DNA from: Candidatus Nealsoniibacteriota bacterium
GTDB lineage: Bacteria; Patescibacteriota; Minisyncoccia; Minisyncoccales; PWPS01
Assembly (NCBI GenBank): GCA_003554915.1
Contig: PWHM01000008.1
Coordinates: forward strand, 1 to 6,728
Direction: 5' to 3'
DNA: 6,728 bases
In this document: piece by piece, positions 1-5,255 of the stretch
Layout of the letters: every line of letters begins with the position of its first letter
Numbering within the stretch: the stretch's first letter is position 1
Notes under the pieces: generated by a model
Database searches by the model: none
What the model was told of the DNA's origin: nothing
The model's input: only the letters and a program-made list of their open reading frames with translations
Program-made: the position numbers and the translations under genes

Positions 1-1
1 G

Positions 2-37
2 GAGATTATAAAAGTTATGCGTTTTTTAAATAAGTAA
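2..37 (+). CDS. C-terminal tail of an upstream gene (partial)
   Basis: The frame starting at base 2 is open and reads EIIKVMRFLNK before a TAA at 35-37, one base before the copA ATG. This suggests translational coupling, and copA has no Shine-Dalgarno sequence of its own at a useful distance. The hydrophobic-helix tail resembles the C-terminus of CsoR-type copper-sensing repressors, which often precede copA. Eleven residues cannot establish that. Frame 1 is also open (GDYKSYAFFK, stop at 31-33) and is the main alternative for the upstream gene's end. Confidence 0.3.
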   Translation, partial: EIIKVMRFLNK

Positions 38-38
38 G

Positions 39-2198
39 ATGAAAAAAGAATTTGACATATCGGGAATGCACTGCATTAGTTGTGCAAATTCCATTGAAAA
101 GGAAGTCGTCAAAATGGACGGCGTTACTTCTGCCAAGGTTGATTTTACCAATGAAAAATTGGTGGTTAAGGGGGAAAAAGTTTCCGAGGAGGAGGTTAAA
201 AAAAGAGTAAAAGATTTAGGTTACAGCATAGGTGCGAAAAAAAGTGACGACGAAATTACGAAAGCCAAAAATAAAACGACTGTTTCTCTTGTTATAGCCA
301 TGTTTTTAATGGGGCTTATGGGACTTCGTTACTTTTTTGAGCCGCTACTCGGCTTTTCCTTTTTGGGTCTAAATCCTCACTACTTACAGCTCACTATTGA
401 AGCCGTATTTGCTTTCTTTCCGGTTTATTACTTCGGAAAAGAAACCCACCTTTCCGCTCTCAAGTCGATTAGGAAGGGCTATACCAATATGGACGTACTT
501 ATCTCCATAGGTGACAATGCCGCTTATCTTTTTGGATTGGCGGCTTTTTTAAATCCCGAACTTCCTGCATTTTTCGGAGTGGCCGCCTTCATTATGGCTT
601 TTCATCTGTTGGGAAGGTATTTGGAAGCCAAAGCAAAAGGGAAAACTTCCCAAGCTTTGAGGTCCTTGTTGGAGCTTGAAGCTAAAACTGCCAACGTATT
701 GGTTGACGGAAAGGAAAAGCAGGTCAGGGTTGACGAGTTGAAAAAAGGGGTCACGATGATCGTCAGACCGGGGGAGAAGGTCCCCACCGACGGAGAGGTT
801 TTGGAAGGAAAATCAAGCGTGGACGAATCGATGGCTACCGGTGAATCGGTCCCGGTTACTAAAACCGTCGGCGATGAGGTTATAGGAGCAACTATAAACA
901 TTGAAGGAGTTTTAAAAGTGAAAGCCACCAAAGTCGGCAAGGAAACTTTTCTTTCTCAAGTAATCAGCTTGGTTAAAGAAGCGCAAGGATCCGAGGTGCC
1001 GATTCAAAATTTGGCGGACAAGGTCACTTCCTATTTCGTTCCCGTTGTTTTGCTTTTATCCGTAATTACTTTTTTAGTCTGGGGAGCTTTTTTGGGAAAC
1101 TGGCTTCTGGGAATTTTTGCGGCGATGACCGTTCTGGTTATTGCCTGTCCTTGCGCGTTAGGTCTGGCCACCCCGACGGCCCTTACGGTAGCGGTGGGTA
1201 GAGGAGCAAAAAGAGGAATTCTTTTTAGAAAAGGGGCGGCTATAGAGGTAATTCAAAAAGTGGATACGATAGTTTTTGACAAAACCGGAACCATTACCGA
1301 AGGCACCCCTTCCGTGACCGGCGTCTACTCCTTTAAGGGAAAAGAGAAAGACGTTTTGCGGGTTGCCGGGTCGTTGGAGTCCGGCTCCGAGCATCCCCTG
1401 GGCCAGGCAATTACAAAGAGAGCAAAGGGAAAAGGGGTAAGCTTAGAAAAGGTATCCAATTTTAAAGCTCTTTTCGGTGAAGGGGTTATTGGAGAAATTG
1501 ATGGCGAGAAAGTAGTAGTAGGAAGAAAAGAGCTTTTGGAAAAAGAAAAGATTAATTTACCCGAGGAGCTTTTAAATAAAAAGGGAGAACTGGAAGAAGA
1601 GGGAAAGACGGTAGTTATTGTCGGTGGAAGTGATTTGCTTGGCCTTATAGCTCTCGCCGACACGGTAAAAGAGACCAGCAAGAAGGCAATAAGTGATTTA
1701 AAAGAGATGGGTTTTGACCTTGTTATGCTGACCGGGGACAATGAAAAAACGGCTCGAAGCTTGGCAAAAGATTTAGGGATCGAAAAAGTGATAGCCGAGG
1801 TTTTCCCGGATCAAAAGACCGAAGTCATAGAAGATCTACAGAAAGAAGGGAAGTCCGTAGCCATGGTCGGAGACGGAATAAATGACGCTCCCGCACTTGC
1901 CAAGGCGGACGTATCCATCGCCATCGGAACGGGGACGGACATAGCTATAGAATCCGGAGACATAACTTTAATTAAGGGAGAGTTGGAAAAGCTGGTCGAA
2001 GCTATAGATTTGTCGGAAAAAACCTTCAAAGTGATAAAGCAAAATCTTTTCTGGGCTTATCTTTACAACTTATTAGCCCTACCGATTGCTGCTTTTGGCC
2101 TGTTAGCCACTCCAATAGGGCCGGCCGTGGCCGCCGGGGCGATGACCGTATCTTCCGTCTCGGTAGTTTTCAATTCATTACGGCTGAAAAGCCTCTAA
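39..2198 (+). CDS. copA: Cu+-exporting P1B-type ATPase (CopA)
   Basis: This is a complete heavy-metal P-type ATPase of 719 residues that pumps Cu+ out of the cytoplasm using ATP. It has one N-terminal HMA metal-binding domain (about 1-68, GMHCISC with C12 and C15). Membrane helices lie at about 82-99, 115-132, 151-167, 175-193, 329-349 and 357-384, with two more at about 670-689 and 693-712. The actuator domain has TGES at 267-270. The transport site is C370-P-C372, the phosphorylated aspartate is D414 in DKTGT, the SEHP loop has H452-P453, and TGDN (565-568) and GDGIND (611-616) complete the P domain. Y676-N677 and M702-x-x-S705-S706 in the last two helices are the signature of Cu+-specific pumps, so copper is preferred over zinc or cadmium. 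The start lies one base after a possible upstream stop, suggesting an operon. Helix 3 reads MDVLISIGDN, where family members usually have an uncharged residue after the glycine. Confidence 0.97.
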   Translation: MKKEFDISGMHCISCANSIEKEVVKMDGVTSAKVDFTNEKLVVKGEKVSEEEVKKRVKDLGYSIGAKKSDDEITKAKNKTTVSLVIAMFLMGLMGLRYFFEPLLGFSFLGLNPHYLQLTIEAVFAFFPVYYFGKETHLSALKSIRKGYTNMDVLISIGDNAAYLFGLAAFLNPELPAFFGVAAFIMAFHLLGRYLEAKAKGKTSQALRSLLELEAKTANVLVDGKEKQVRVDELKKGVTMIVRPGEKVPTDGEVLEGKSSVDESMATGESVPVTKTVGDEVIGATINIEGVLKVKATKVGKETFLSQVISLVKEAQGSEVPIQNLADKVTSYFVPVVLLLSVITFLVWGAFLGNWLLGIFAAMTVLVIACPCALGLATPTALTVAVGRGAKRGILFRKGAAIEVIQKVDTIVFDKTGTITEGTPSVTGVYSFKGKEKDVLRVAGSLESGSEHPLGQAITKRAKGKGVSLEKVSNFKALFGEGVIGEIDGEKVVVGRKELLEKEKINLPEELLNKKGELEEEGKTVVIVGGSDLLGLIALADTVKETSKKAISDLKEMGFDLVMLTGDNEKTARSLAKDLGIEKVIAEVFPDQKTEVIEDLQKEGKSVAMVGDGINDAPALAKADVSIAIGTGTDIAIESGDITLIKGELEKLVEAIDLSEKTFKVIKQNLFWAYLYNLLALPIAAFGLLATPIGPAVAAGAMTVSSVSVVFNSLRLKSL

Positions 2199-2216
2199 CT
2201 TCACAATCACCGCCTG

Positions 2217-2252
2217 CCCCGTGAAATTTGTGCAATAACCATTTCATCGGGG
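2217..2252 (+). other. Stem-loop just downstream of copA
   Basis: CCCCG-TGAAAT (2217-2227) pairs with ATTTCA-T-CGGGG (2241-2252), with a single bulged base and a 13-base loop, 18 bases after the copA stop. The position suits a transcript 3' end or a terminator. There is no T tract behind it, so an intrinsic terminator is not demonstrated. It could also be the outer edge of the repeat region that follows. Confidence 0.4.
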
Positions 2253-2275
2253 TCATTCCCGACCCCACAACCCCC

Positions 2276-2362
2276 GTCATTCTGAGGACCTCACTCTTGT
2301 CACTCTGAGGCCGTAGGCCGAAGAATCCCTTCGAAAAGATCTTTTGTTACGCTCAAGATGAC
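2276..2362. repeat. Short interspersed element of the GTCATTCTGAGG...GATGAC type
   Basis: The stretch opens with GTCATTCTGAGG (2276-2287), repeated as GTCACTCTGAGG (2299-2310), and closes with GCTCAAGATGAC (2351-2362), an imperfect reverse complement. Between them are CGAAGAATC (2319-2327) and the palindrome AAAAGATCTTTT (2334-2345). Intergenic repeats built on GTCATTCTGAG and CGAAGAATC are common in many bacterial genomes. It differs in sequence from the CCCGA...TCGGG repeats beside it. No reading frame in it looks coding. Confidence 0.55.
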
Positions 2363-2377
2363 GAAGAATGGAAGACT

Positions 2378-2843
2378 GTCATTCCCGACCCCGATCGGGA
2401 ATCCCATAGACGCCCCTCCGTCATTCCCGACCTGATCGGGAATCTCATAGACGTCCCTCCGTCATTCCCGGCTTGATCGGGAATCTCATAAAACCGGCAA
2501 CACAAAAAGATTCCCGCTTCCGCGGGAATGACGTGGTAGAGTATTGCGGGAATGACAAAAAGGAAACGCGGGAATGACGAAGAATGGAAGACCGTCATTC
2601 CCGACTTGATCGGGAATCCCATAGACGCCCCTCCGTCATTCCCAACTTGATTGGGAATCTCATAAAACCGGCAACACAAAAAGATTCCCGCTTCCGCGGG
2701 AATGACGTGGTAGAGTATTGCGGGAATGACGAACCGCACTTCCCGTCATTCCCGGCTTGATCGGGAATCTCATAAAACCGGCAGCACAGAGAGATTCCCG
2801 GCAGGCTTTCGCGGGAATGACAAAAAGGAAACGCGGGAATGAC
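2378..2843. repeat. Palindromic repeat cluster 1 (left of the ATPase gene)
   Basis: This fills most of the 703-base gene-free stretch 2199-2901. Six left-arm units start GTCATTCCC at 2378, 2420, 2461, 2594, 2635 and 2745; adjacent ones are 41-42 bases apart. Each folds as ATTCCCGA-loop-TCGGGAAT. Right-arm units end CGGGAATGAC at 2532, 2556, 2578, 2706, 2730, 2821 and 2843, spaced 22-24 bases within each group. The first of each group is the hairpin ATTCCCGC-TTCC-GCGGGAAT or a variant. The groups are three successive copies of one composite module, joined by a repeated GACGAAGAATGGAAGAC (2360-2376 and 2576-2592). Reading frames across it are repeat translations, not genes. The style resembles GTCATTCCCGC...GCGGGAAT repeats in other bacteria, such as the dRS3 repeats of Neisseria. 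Confidence 0.9.
2620..2733 (+). repeat. Long direct repeat, copy 1
   Basis: These 114 bases recur at 4360-4473, in the same orientation and 1740 bases away, with one difference (C2668 versus T4408). The ATPase gene lies between the copies. Such near identity is far above that of the other modules in the clusters and points to a recent duplication or gene conversion. Confidence 0.9.
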
Positions 2844-2901
2844 GAGGGGGTTTACCGCTCGGGAGATACGAGAATTCGGAGTAAACTATTTAATAAAACA
2901 T

Positions 2902-4155
2902 TTATAAATAATAAACGGGAATAAAGTTAATTTCAGCTCCCTTTTTCTTAATTCTTTTACTGACTCCGTTAGTTAAAATAAAACTTTTTTTGCAATCATA
3001 TTTATTTAAAAAACTGTAGAAACTTTTCCCGGGTGTTGGATTTTTTGAGTATTTTACTTCTATGGGAATAGGTTTTTGTTCATCTTGAATTACAAAGTCA
3101 ACTTCCGCCCGTGACTTACTTCTCCAATAGTTTATTTCCCGTAGATTTGATGTAGTTTTTCGCTGTAAAACCATAAAAACGAAGTTTTCCATTAAAGCTC
3201 CCTTGTCATTTCTGAGCTTAAAGCTTCTGAAGTCATTAATTAAATGGTTCCTAAATCCGGTATCAATAAAATAAGGAACCGGATTTTTGGTAATTTCCGT
3301 TCTTTTATTGGTATAAAACGGACGGATTAAGTTAAGGATATAAGTTTTTTCCAATATGTTTAAATGCTCTTTAGTTTTTTGATAAGAAAGCTCCGTAACA
3401 TTTGACAGATTGTTGTAATTAATCAATTCTCCAATTTGTGTTGCCAAAGTTTTAGCAAGGTTGAATAACTTTTTATCAGAAGCCAGGTTGAGTAAATCTT
3501 TTATCTCTTTTTGCAAGTAATTTTCCAAGTTGCTCTCCAAAACCAGTTCTTTTTCTTCTTTTTCCTTACCGGTAACTACTCGGGGATAACCACCGTATAT
3601 CAAATATTCTTCCAAAAGATTTTCTAATTTTTGATTGATGCTTTTTCCAAAAGATTTTTGGGGATTAAAACTTTTTAAAGGGTTCTCGAAGTTCTTTGTC
3701 AACATATCCAAAAGATTTTTATCTTTATATCTCAAGAATTCACGGAATGAAAAGGGATAAAGATTAAAACTGAACATTCTTCCCACCATATATTTGCCGG
3801 TTTTATGAACTAAATCCAAAGAGGAAGATCCCGTCACTATAAATTTAATGTCTGTAGTGTCATATAAATATTTTAATTTTTGACCACCGTTTTCAGCATA
3901 TTGAAATTCATCTATTAGAATAGCGTCTTTATCTTGATAATATCTTTTAAAATCTTCCACCTCTTCAAAGAGATCCAAATCAGCTCTTTTTTCAAAAGTT
4001 ATAAATTGAACATTTTGTTCTTTTTTATCAAGTTTTTCTTTAATTCTTTTTAATAAAGTGGTTTTCCCCGTTTGTCTTGGACCGACTATTGAAATTACCT
4101 CTTTTTTTGGTAATACTTTTTTTAATCTGTTTTCAAGCTCTCTTTTTATATACAT
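2902..4155 (-). CDS. AAA ATPase with C-terminal DUF4143 domain
   Basis: The 417-residue protein belongs to the widespread AAA_14/DUF4143 family, which has no settled cellular role. The N-terminal ATPase has Walker A GPRQTGKT at 25-32, Walker B AILIDE with D82-E83, and a sensor-like TGSSS at 109-113. The family motif around 125-141 follows (GRMFSFNLYPFSFREFL), then YGGYPRVV at 187-194. The C-terminal DUF4143 part carries a PD-(D/E)XK-like pattern: E323 in GALMEN, D353 in RAEVDF, and E366-V-K368 in PIEVKYS. All look intact, and the length is normal. The ATG is chosen because a strong promoter ends just upstream and the first residues (MYIKRELENRLKK) are typical of the family. There is no Shine-Dalgarno sequence. 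The gene is visibly more AT-rich than copA, stands alone on the minus strand, and is bracketed by long direct repeats, all suggesting an accessory insert. Biochemical activity is inferred only. Confidence 0.93.
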   Translation of the reverse strand: MYIKRELENRLKKVLPKKEVISIVGPRQTGKTTLLKRIKEKLDKKEQNVQFITFEKRADLDLFEEVEDFKRYYQDKDAILIDEFQYAENGGQKLKYLYDTTDIKFIVTGSSSLDLVHKTGKYMVGRMFSFNLYPFSFREFLRYKDKNLLDMLTKNFENPLKSFNPQKSFGKSINQKLENLLEEYLIYGGYPRVVTGKEKEEKELVLESNLENYLQKEIKDLLNLASDKKLFNLAKTLATQIGELINYNNLSNVTELSYQKTKEHLNILEKTYILNLIRPFYTNKRTEITKNPVPYFIDTGFRNHLINDFRSFKLRNDKGALMENFVFMVLQRKTTSNLREINYWRSKSRAEVDFVIQDEQKPIPIEVKYSKNPTPGKSFYSFLNKYDCKKSFILTNGVSKRIKKKGAEINFIPVYYL

Positions 4156-4156
4156 T

Positions 4157-4218
4157 TTAATTTTAGCAGGGTTATTTTTTAATCTGTCTTAATTTTAGCA
4201 GGGTTGTTTTTAATAGTC
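4157..4218 (-). repeat. Tandem duplication of the ATPase promoter segment
   Basis: TTAATTTTAGCAGGGTT occurs exactly at 4157-4173 and 4189-4205, 32 bases apart. The flanks are also similar (TTTTTTAATCTGTC versus TTTTTAATAGTC), so about 31 bases were duplicated. On the minus strand each copy gives AACCCTGCTAAAATTAA, with an extended -10 sequence TGCTAAAAT. Only the distal copy has a good -35 box. Confidence 0.75.
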
Positions 4219-4220
4219 AA
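4192..4220 (-). promoter_or_regulatory. Sigma70-type promoter of the AAA ATPase gene
   Basis: On the minus strand, TTGACT (4220-4215), a 17-base spacer and TAAAAT (4197-4192), preceded by TGC, make a near-consensus extended -10 promoter. The predicted start is near 4185, leaving a leader of about 30 bases. That leader contains the second TAAAAT (4165-4160) only four bases before the ATG. Transcripts starting from the second box would be almost leaderless. Confidence 0.75.
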
Positions 4221-4294
4221 GCATATGATTTCGATTTTGTGGAATGCAACTTTCTACATAGAAATAGTTGTTATTCTGAAACCGTACACCTCTC

Positions 4295-4542
4295 ATCATT
4301 CCCGACCCCAATCGGGAATCTCTAAATCCCTCGTCATTCCCAACCTCGATTGGGAATCTCATAGACGCCCCTCCGTCATTCCCAACTTGATTGGGAATCT
4401 CATAAAATCGGCAACACAAAAAGATTCCCGCTTCCGCGGGAATGACGTGGTAGAGTATTGCGGGAATGACGAAGTGAAGTGTTTCGGGAATGACGTGGTA
4501 GAGTATTGCGGGAATGACGAAGTGAAGTGTTTCGGGAATGAC
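4295..4542. repeat. Palindromic repeat cluster 2 (right of the ATPase gene)
   Basis: This is the same family and orientation as cluster 1. Left-arm hairpins lie at 4298-4319, 4336-4358 and 4378-4399 (approximate stems). Five 24-base units follow without gaps from 4423 to 4542, each ending GGGAATGAC. Units 2-3 (4447-4494) and 4-5 (4495-4542) are an exact 48-base tandem duplication. Open frames through it, including one of 114 codons with an eight-residue period, are translations of the 24-base repeat and not genes. Together with the control region to its right, it accounts for the gene-free stretch 4156-4712. Confidence 0.9.
4360..4473 (+). repeat. Long direct repeat, copy 2
   Basis: This is the partner of 2620-2733, with a constant offset of 1740 and a single mismatch at 4408. 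Matching ends at C4360 on the left and at 4473 on the right, where this copy continues into the 24-base tandem units and copy 1 does not. Confidence 0.9.
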
Positions 4543-4548
4543 GAGTAG

Positions 4549-4576
4549 AAAAAAAAGAGAGGTTGAACTTCTCTTT
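4549..4576 (-). terminator. Intrinsic terminator-like hairpin, minus strand
   Basis: Bases 4554-4563 pair with 4567-4576 through one G-T pair and a three-base loop. The eight A residues at 4549-4556 become a T tract on the minus strand. That is the form of a rho-independent terminator for leftward transcription, but no minus-strand gene lies to its right in the window. The same bases form the first site of the operator-like array, so the terminator reading is only one possibility. Confidence 0.45.
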
Positions 4577-4655
4577 AGCTTGTGAGAGGTTCAACTCCTC
4601 TCAAAAACTTCTCTTAAAAAACAACCTCTCTCAAAAATGAACTCCTCTTAAAAAA
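4556..4655 (+). promoter_or_regulatory. Operator-like array of GAGAGGTTCAACCTCTC-type sites
   Basis: Two near-palindromes (AGAGAGGTTGAACTTCTCT at 4556-4574 and GAGAGGTTCAACTCCTCTC at 4584-4602) are followed by three half-sites: AACTTCTCTT (4606-4615), CAACCTCTCTC (4622-4632) and GAACTCCTCTT (4639-4649). Most copies are followed by a run of five or six A. The last three are 17 bases apart. The array ends six bases before the -35 box of the pilin promoter. The position suggests a binding array for a regulator, or a structured upstream element. No known operator is recognised. Confidence 0.5.
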
Positions 4656-4660
4656 TCTTC

Positions 4661-4689
4661 TTGACTACCACTTAAAACGAAGGTAATAT
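4661..4689 (+). promoter_or_regulatory. Promoter of the pilin-like gene
   Basis: TTGACT (4661-4666), a 17-base spacer, and TAATAT (4684-4689) form a near-consensus sigma70 promoter. The expected start is near 4696, giving a leader of about 17 bases. The -35 hexamer is identical to that of the ATPase promoter on the other strand. Confidence 0.75.
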
Positions 4690-4694
4690 TAAGA

Positions 4695-4708
4695 ACAAGA
4701 GGACTTGT
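4695..4708 (+). promoter_or_regulatory. Ribosome binding site in a small hairpin loop
   Basis: AAGAGGA (4697-4703) lies nine bases before the ATG at 4713 and sets the start of the pilin gene. It overlaps the inverted repeat ACAAG-AGGA-CTTGT, whose loop is AGGA. The five-pair stem begins about at the predicted transcript start, so it could form at the very 5' end of the message. Confidence 0.45.
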
Positions 4709-4712
4709 CTTT

Positions 4713-5114
4713 ATGGAATATATTATTGAAAAAAATTTCGGGTTTACCCTTATAGAACTTCTTGTCGTTTTGGCTCTTATTGCGGTTTTTACGGTAATTG
4801 TAGCTCCTTTCGGAGCTGATTTTTATAGAGAGCAAATTTTGCAAGAGCAAACTCAATCTTTATCGAGCAACCTGAAGCTGGTTCAATCTCGAGCGATGGC
4901 GGGGAAAAACGACAGCGCATGGGGGGTAAAGTTTTATCCCGAAAATCAAGGTTGCACTGATTGCTACGTTTTGTTTCAGGGTGGCTCCTATGATGGCAGA
5001 GATGAGGATGAAGACCGGGTATTTAATCTGTCTCCCGGAATGACTACGGAAGGCATGAAAGAAATCGTTTTCGAAAAAGGAACCGGCTCGGTGATGAGGA
5101 TTGTTAAGGAATGA
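4713..5114 (+). CDS. Type IV pilin-like / GspH-FimT-like pseudopilin
   Basis: The 133-residue protein has a class III (prepilin) signal: a short leader ending NFG10, then F11-T-L-I-E15-LLVVLALIAV. Prepilin peptidase would cut after G10, leaving N-terminal Phe and the conserved Glu at mature position 5. The hydrophobic helix (11-31) anchors the subunit and packs in the filament. The following stretch (LSSNLKLVQSRAMAGKNDSAWGVKF, about 50-74, shown for its pattern) matches the start of the GspH/FimT minor-pseudopilin fold. C81 and C84 form a CxxC. The protein is short for this family, and after IVFEKGTG (109-116) it stops within 17 residues, so late strands may be missing. No continuation is visible in other frames. 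It has its own promoter and a good Shine-Dalgarno sequence. Whether it serves a pilus or DNA uptake cannot be told from context. Confidence 0.85.
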   Translation: MEYIIEKNFGFTLIELLVVLALIAVFTVIVAPFGADFYREQILQEQTQSLSSNLKLVQSRAMAGKNDSAWGVKFYPENQGCTDCYVLFQGGSYDGRDEDEDRVFNLSPGMTTEGMKEIVFEKGTGSVMRIVKE

Positions 5115-5153
5115 AAAGTCAATACGGAATACGGAAAACTTTAAATTGCTAAT

Positions 5154-5182
5154 TTGCACGATTTATATTTTTCCATTATACT
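5154..5182 (+). promoter_or_regulatory. Candidate promoter of the anchored acidic protein
   Basis: TTGCAC (5154-5159), a 17-base spacer and TATACT (5177-5182) lie between the pilin stop and the next ATG. The -10 is good and the -35 matches only in its first three bases. The leader would be about 67 bases, AT-rich, with no clear Shine-Dalgarno sequence before the ATG at 5256. No terminator is visible between the pilin gene and this site. Confidence 0.45.
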
Positions 5183-5255
5183 TAAAAACAAAGAATGGGT
5201 TAATCTTTTTGAGACGTTAAAAGTCGTAAAATTATTAAAAACTTAAATAAAAAAT

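Noticed and set aside
602..2029. Several minus-strand open frames inside copA
   Set aside because: They are low-complexity Ser/Phe/Pro-rich shadows of a gene with all family motifs on the plus strand.
2353..2739. 128-codon open frame on the minus strand
   Set aside because: It is a translation of the palindromic repeats, with the same peptide phrases repeating; no start signal.
2378..2843. CRISPR array
   Set aside because: The units are self-palindromic, abut or are separated by recurring rather than unique spacers, and have periods of 41-42 and 22-24 bases. No cas gene is present.
2850..2886. Inverted repeat GTTTAC...GTAAAC as the ATPase terminator
   Set aside because: The stem is only six pairs plus an interrupted CTC/GAG, with a long loop and no T tract on the minus strand.
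4204..4594. Open frames on both strands across repeat cluster 2 (114, 69 and 64 codons)
   Set aside because: They consist of eight-residue periodic peptides from the 24-base repeats, and the first begins inside the ATPase promoter.
5112..5145. TGA read as glycine (code 25), extending the pilin to 5145
   Set aside because: copA has dozens of glycines and no in-frame TGA over 719 codons, and the other genes use ordinary codons. The TGA at 6068 is better explained by a frameshift.
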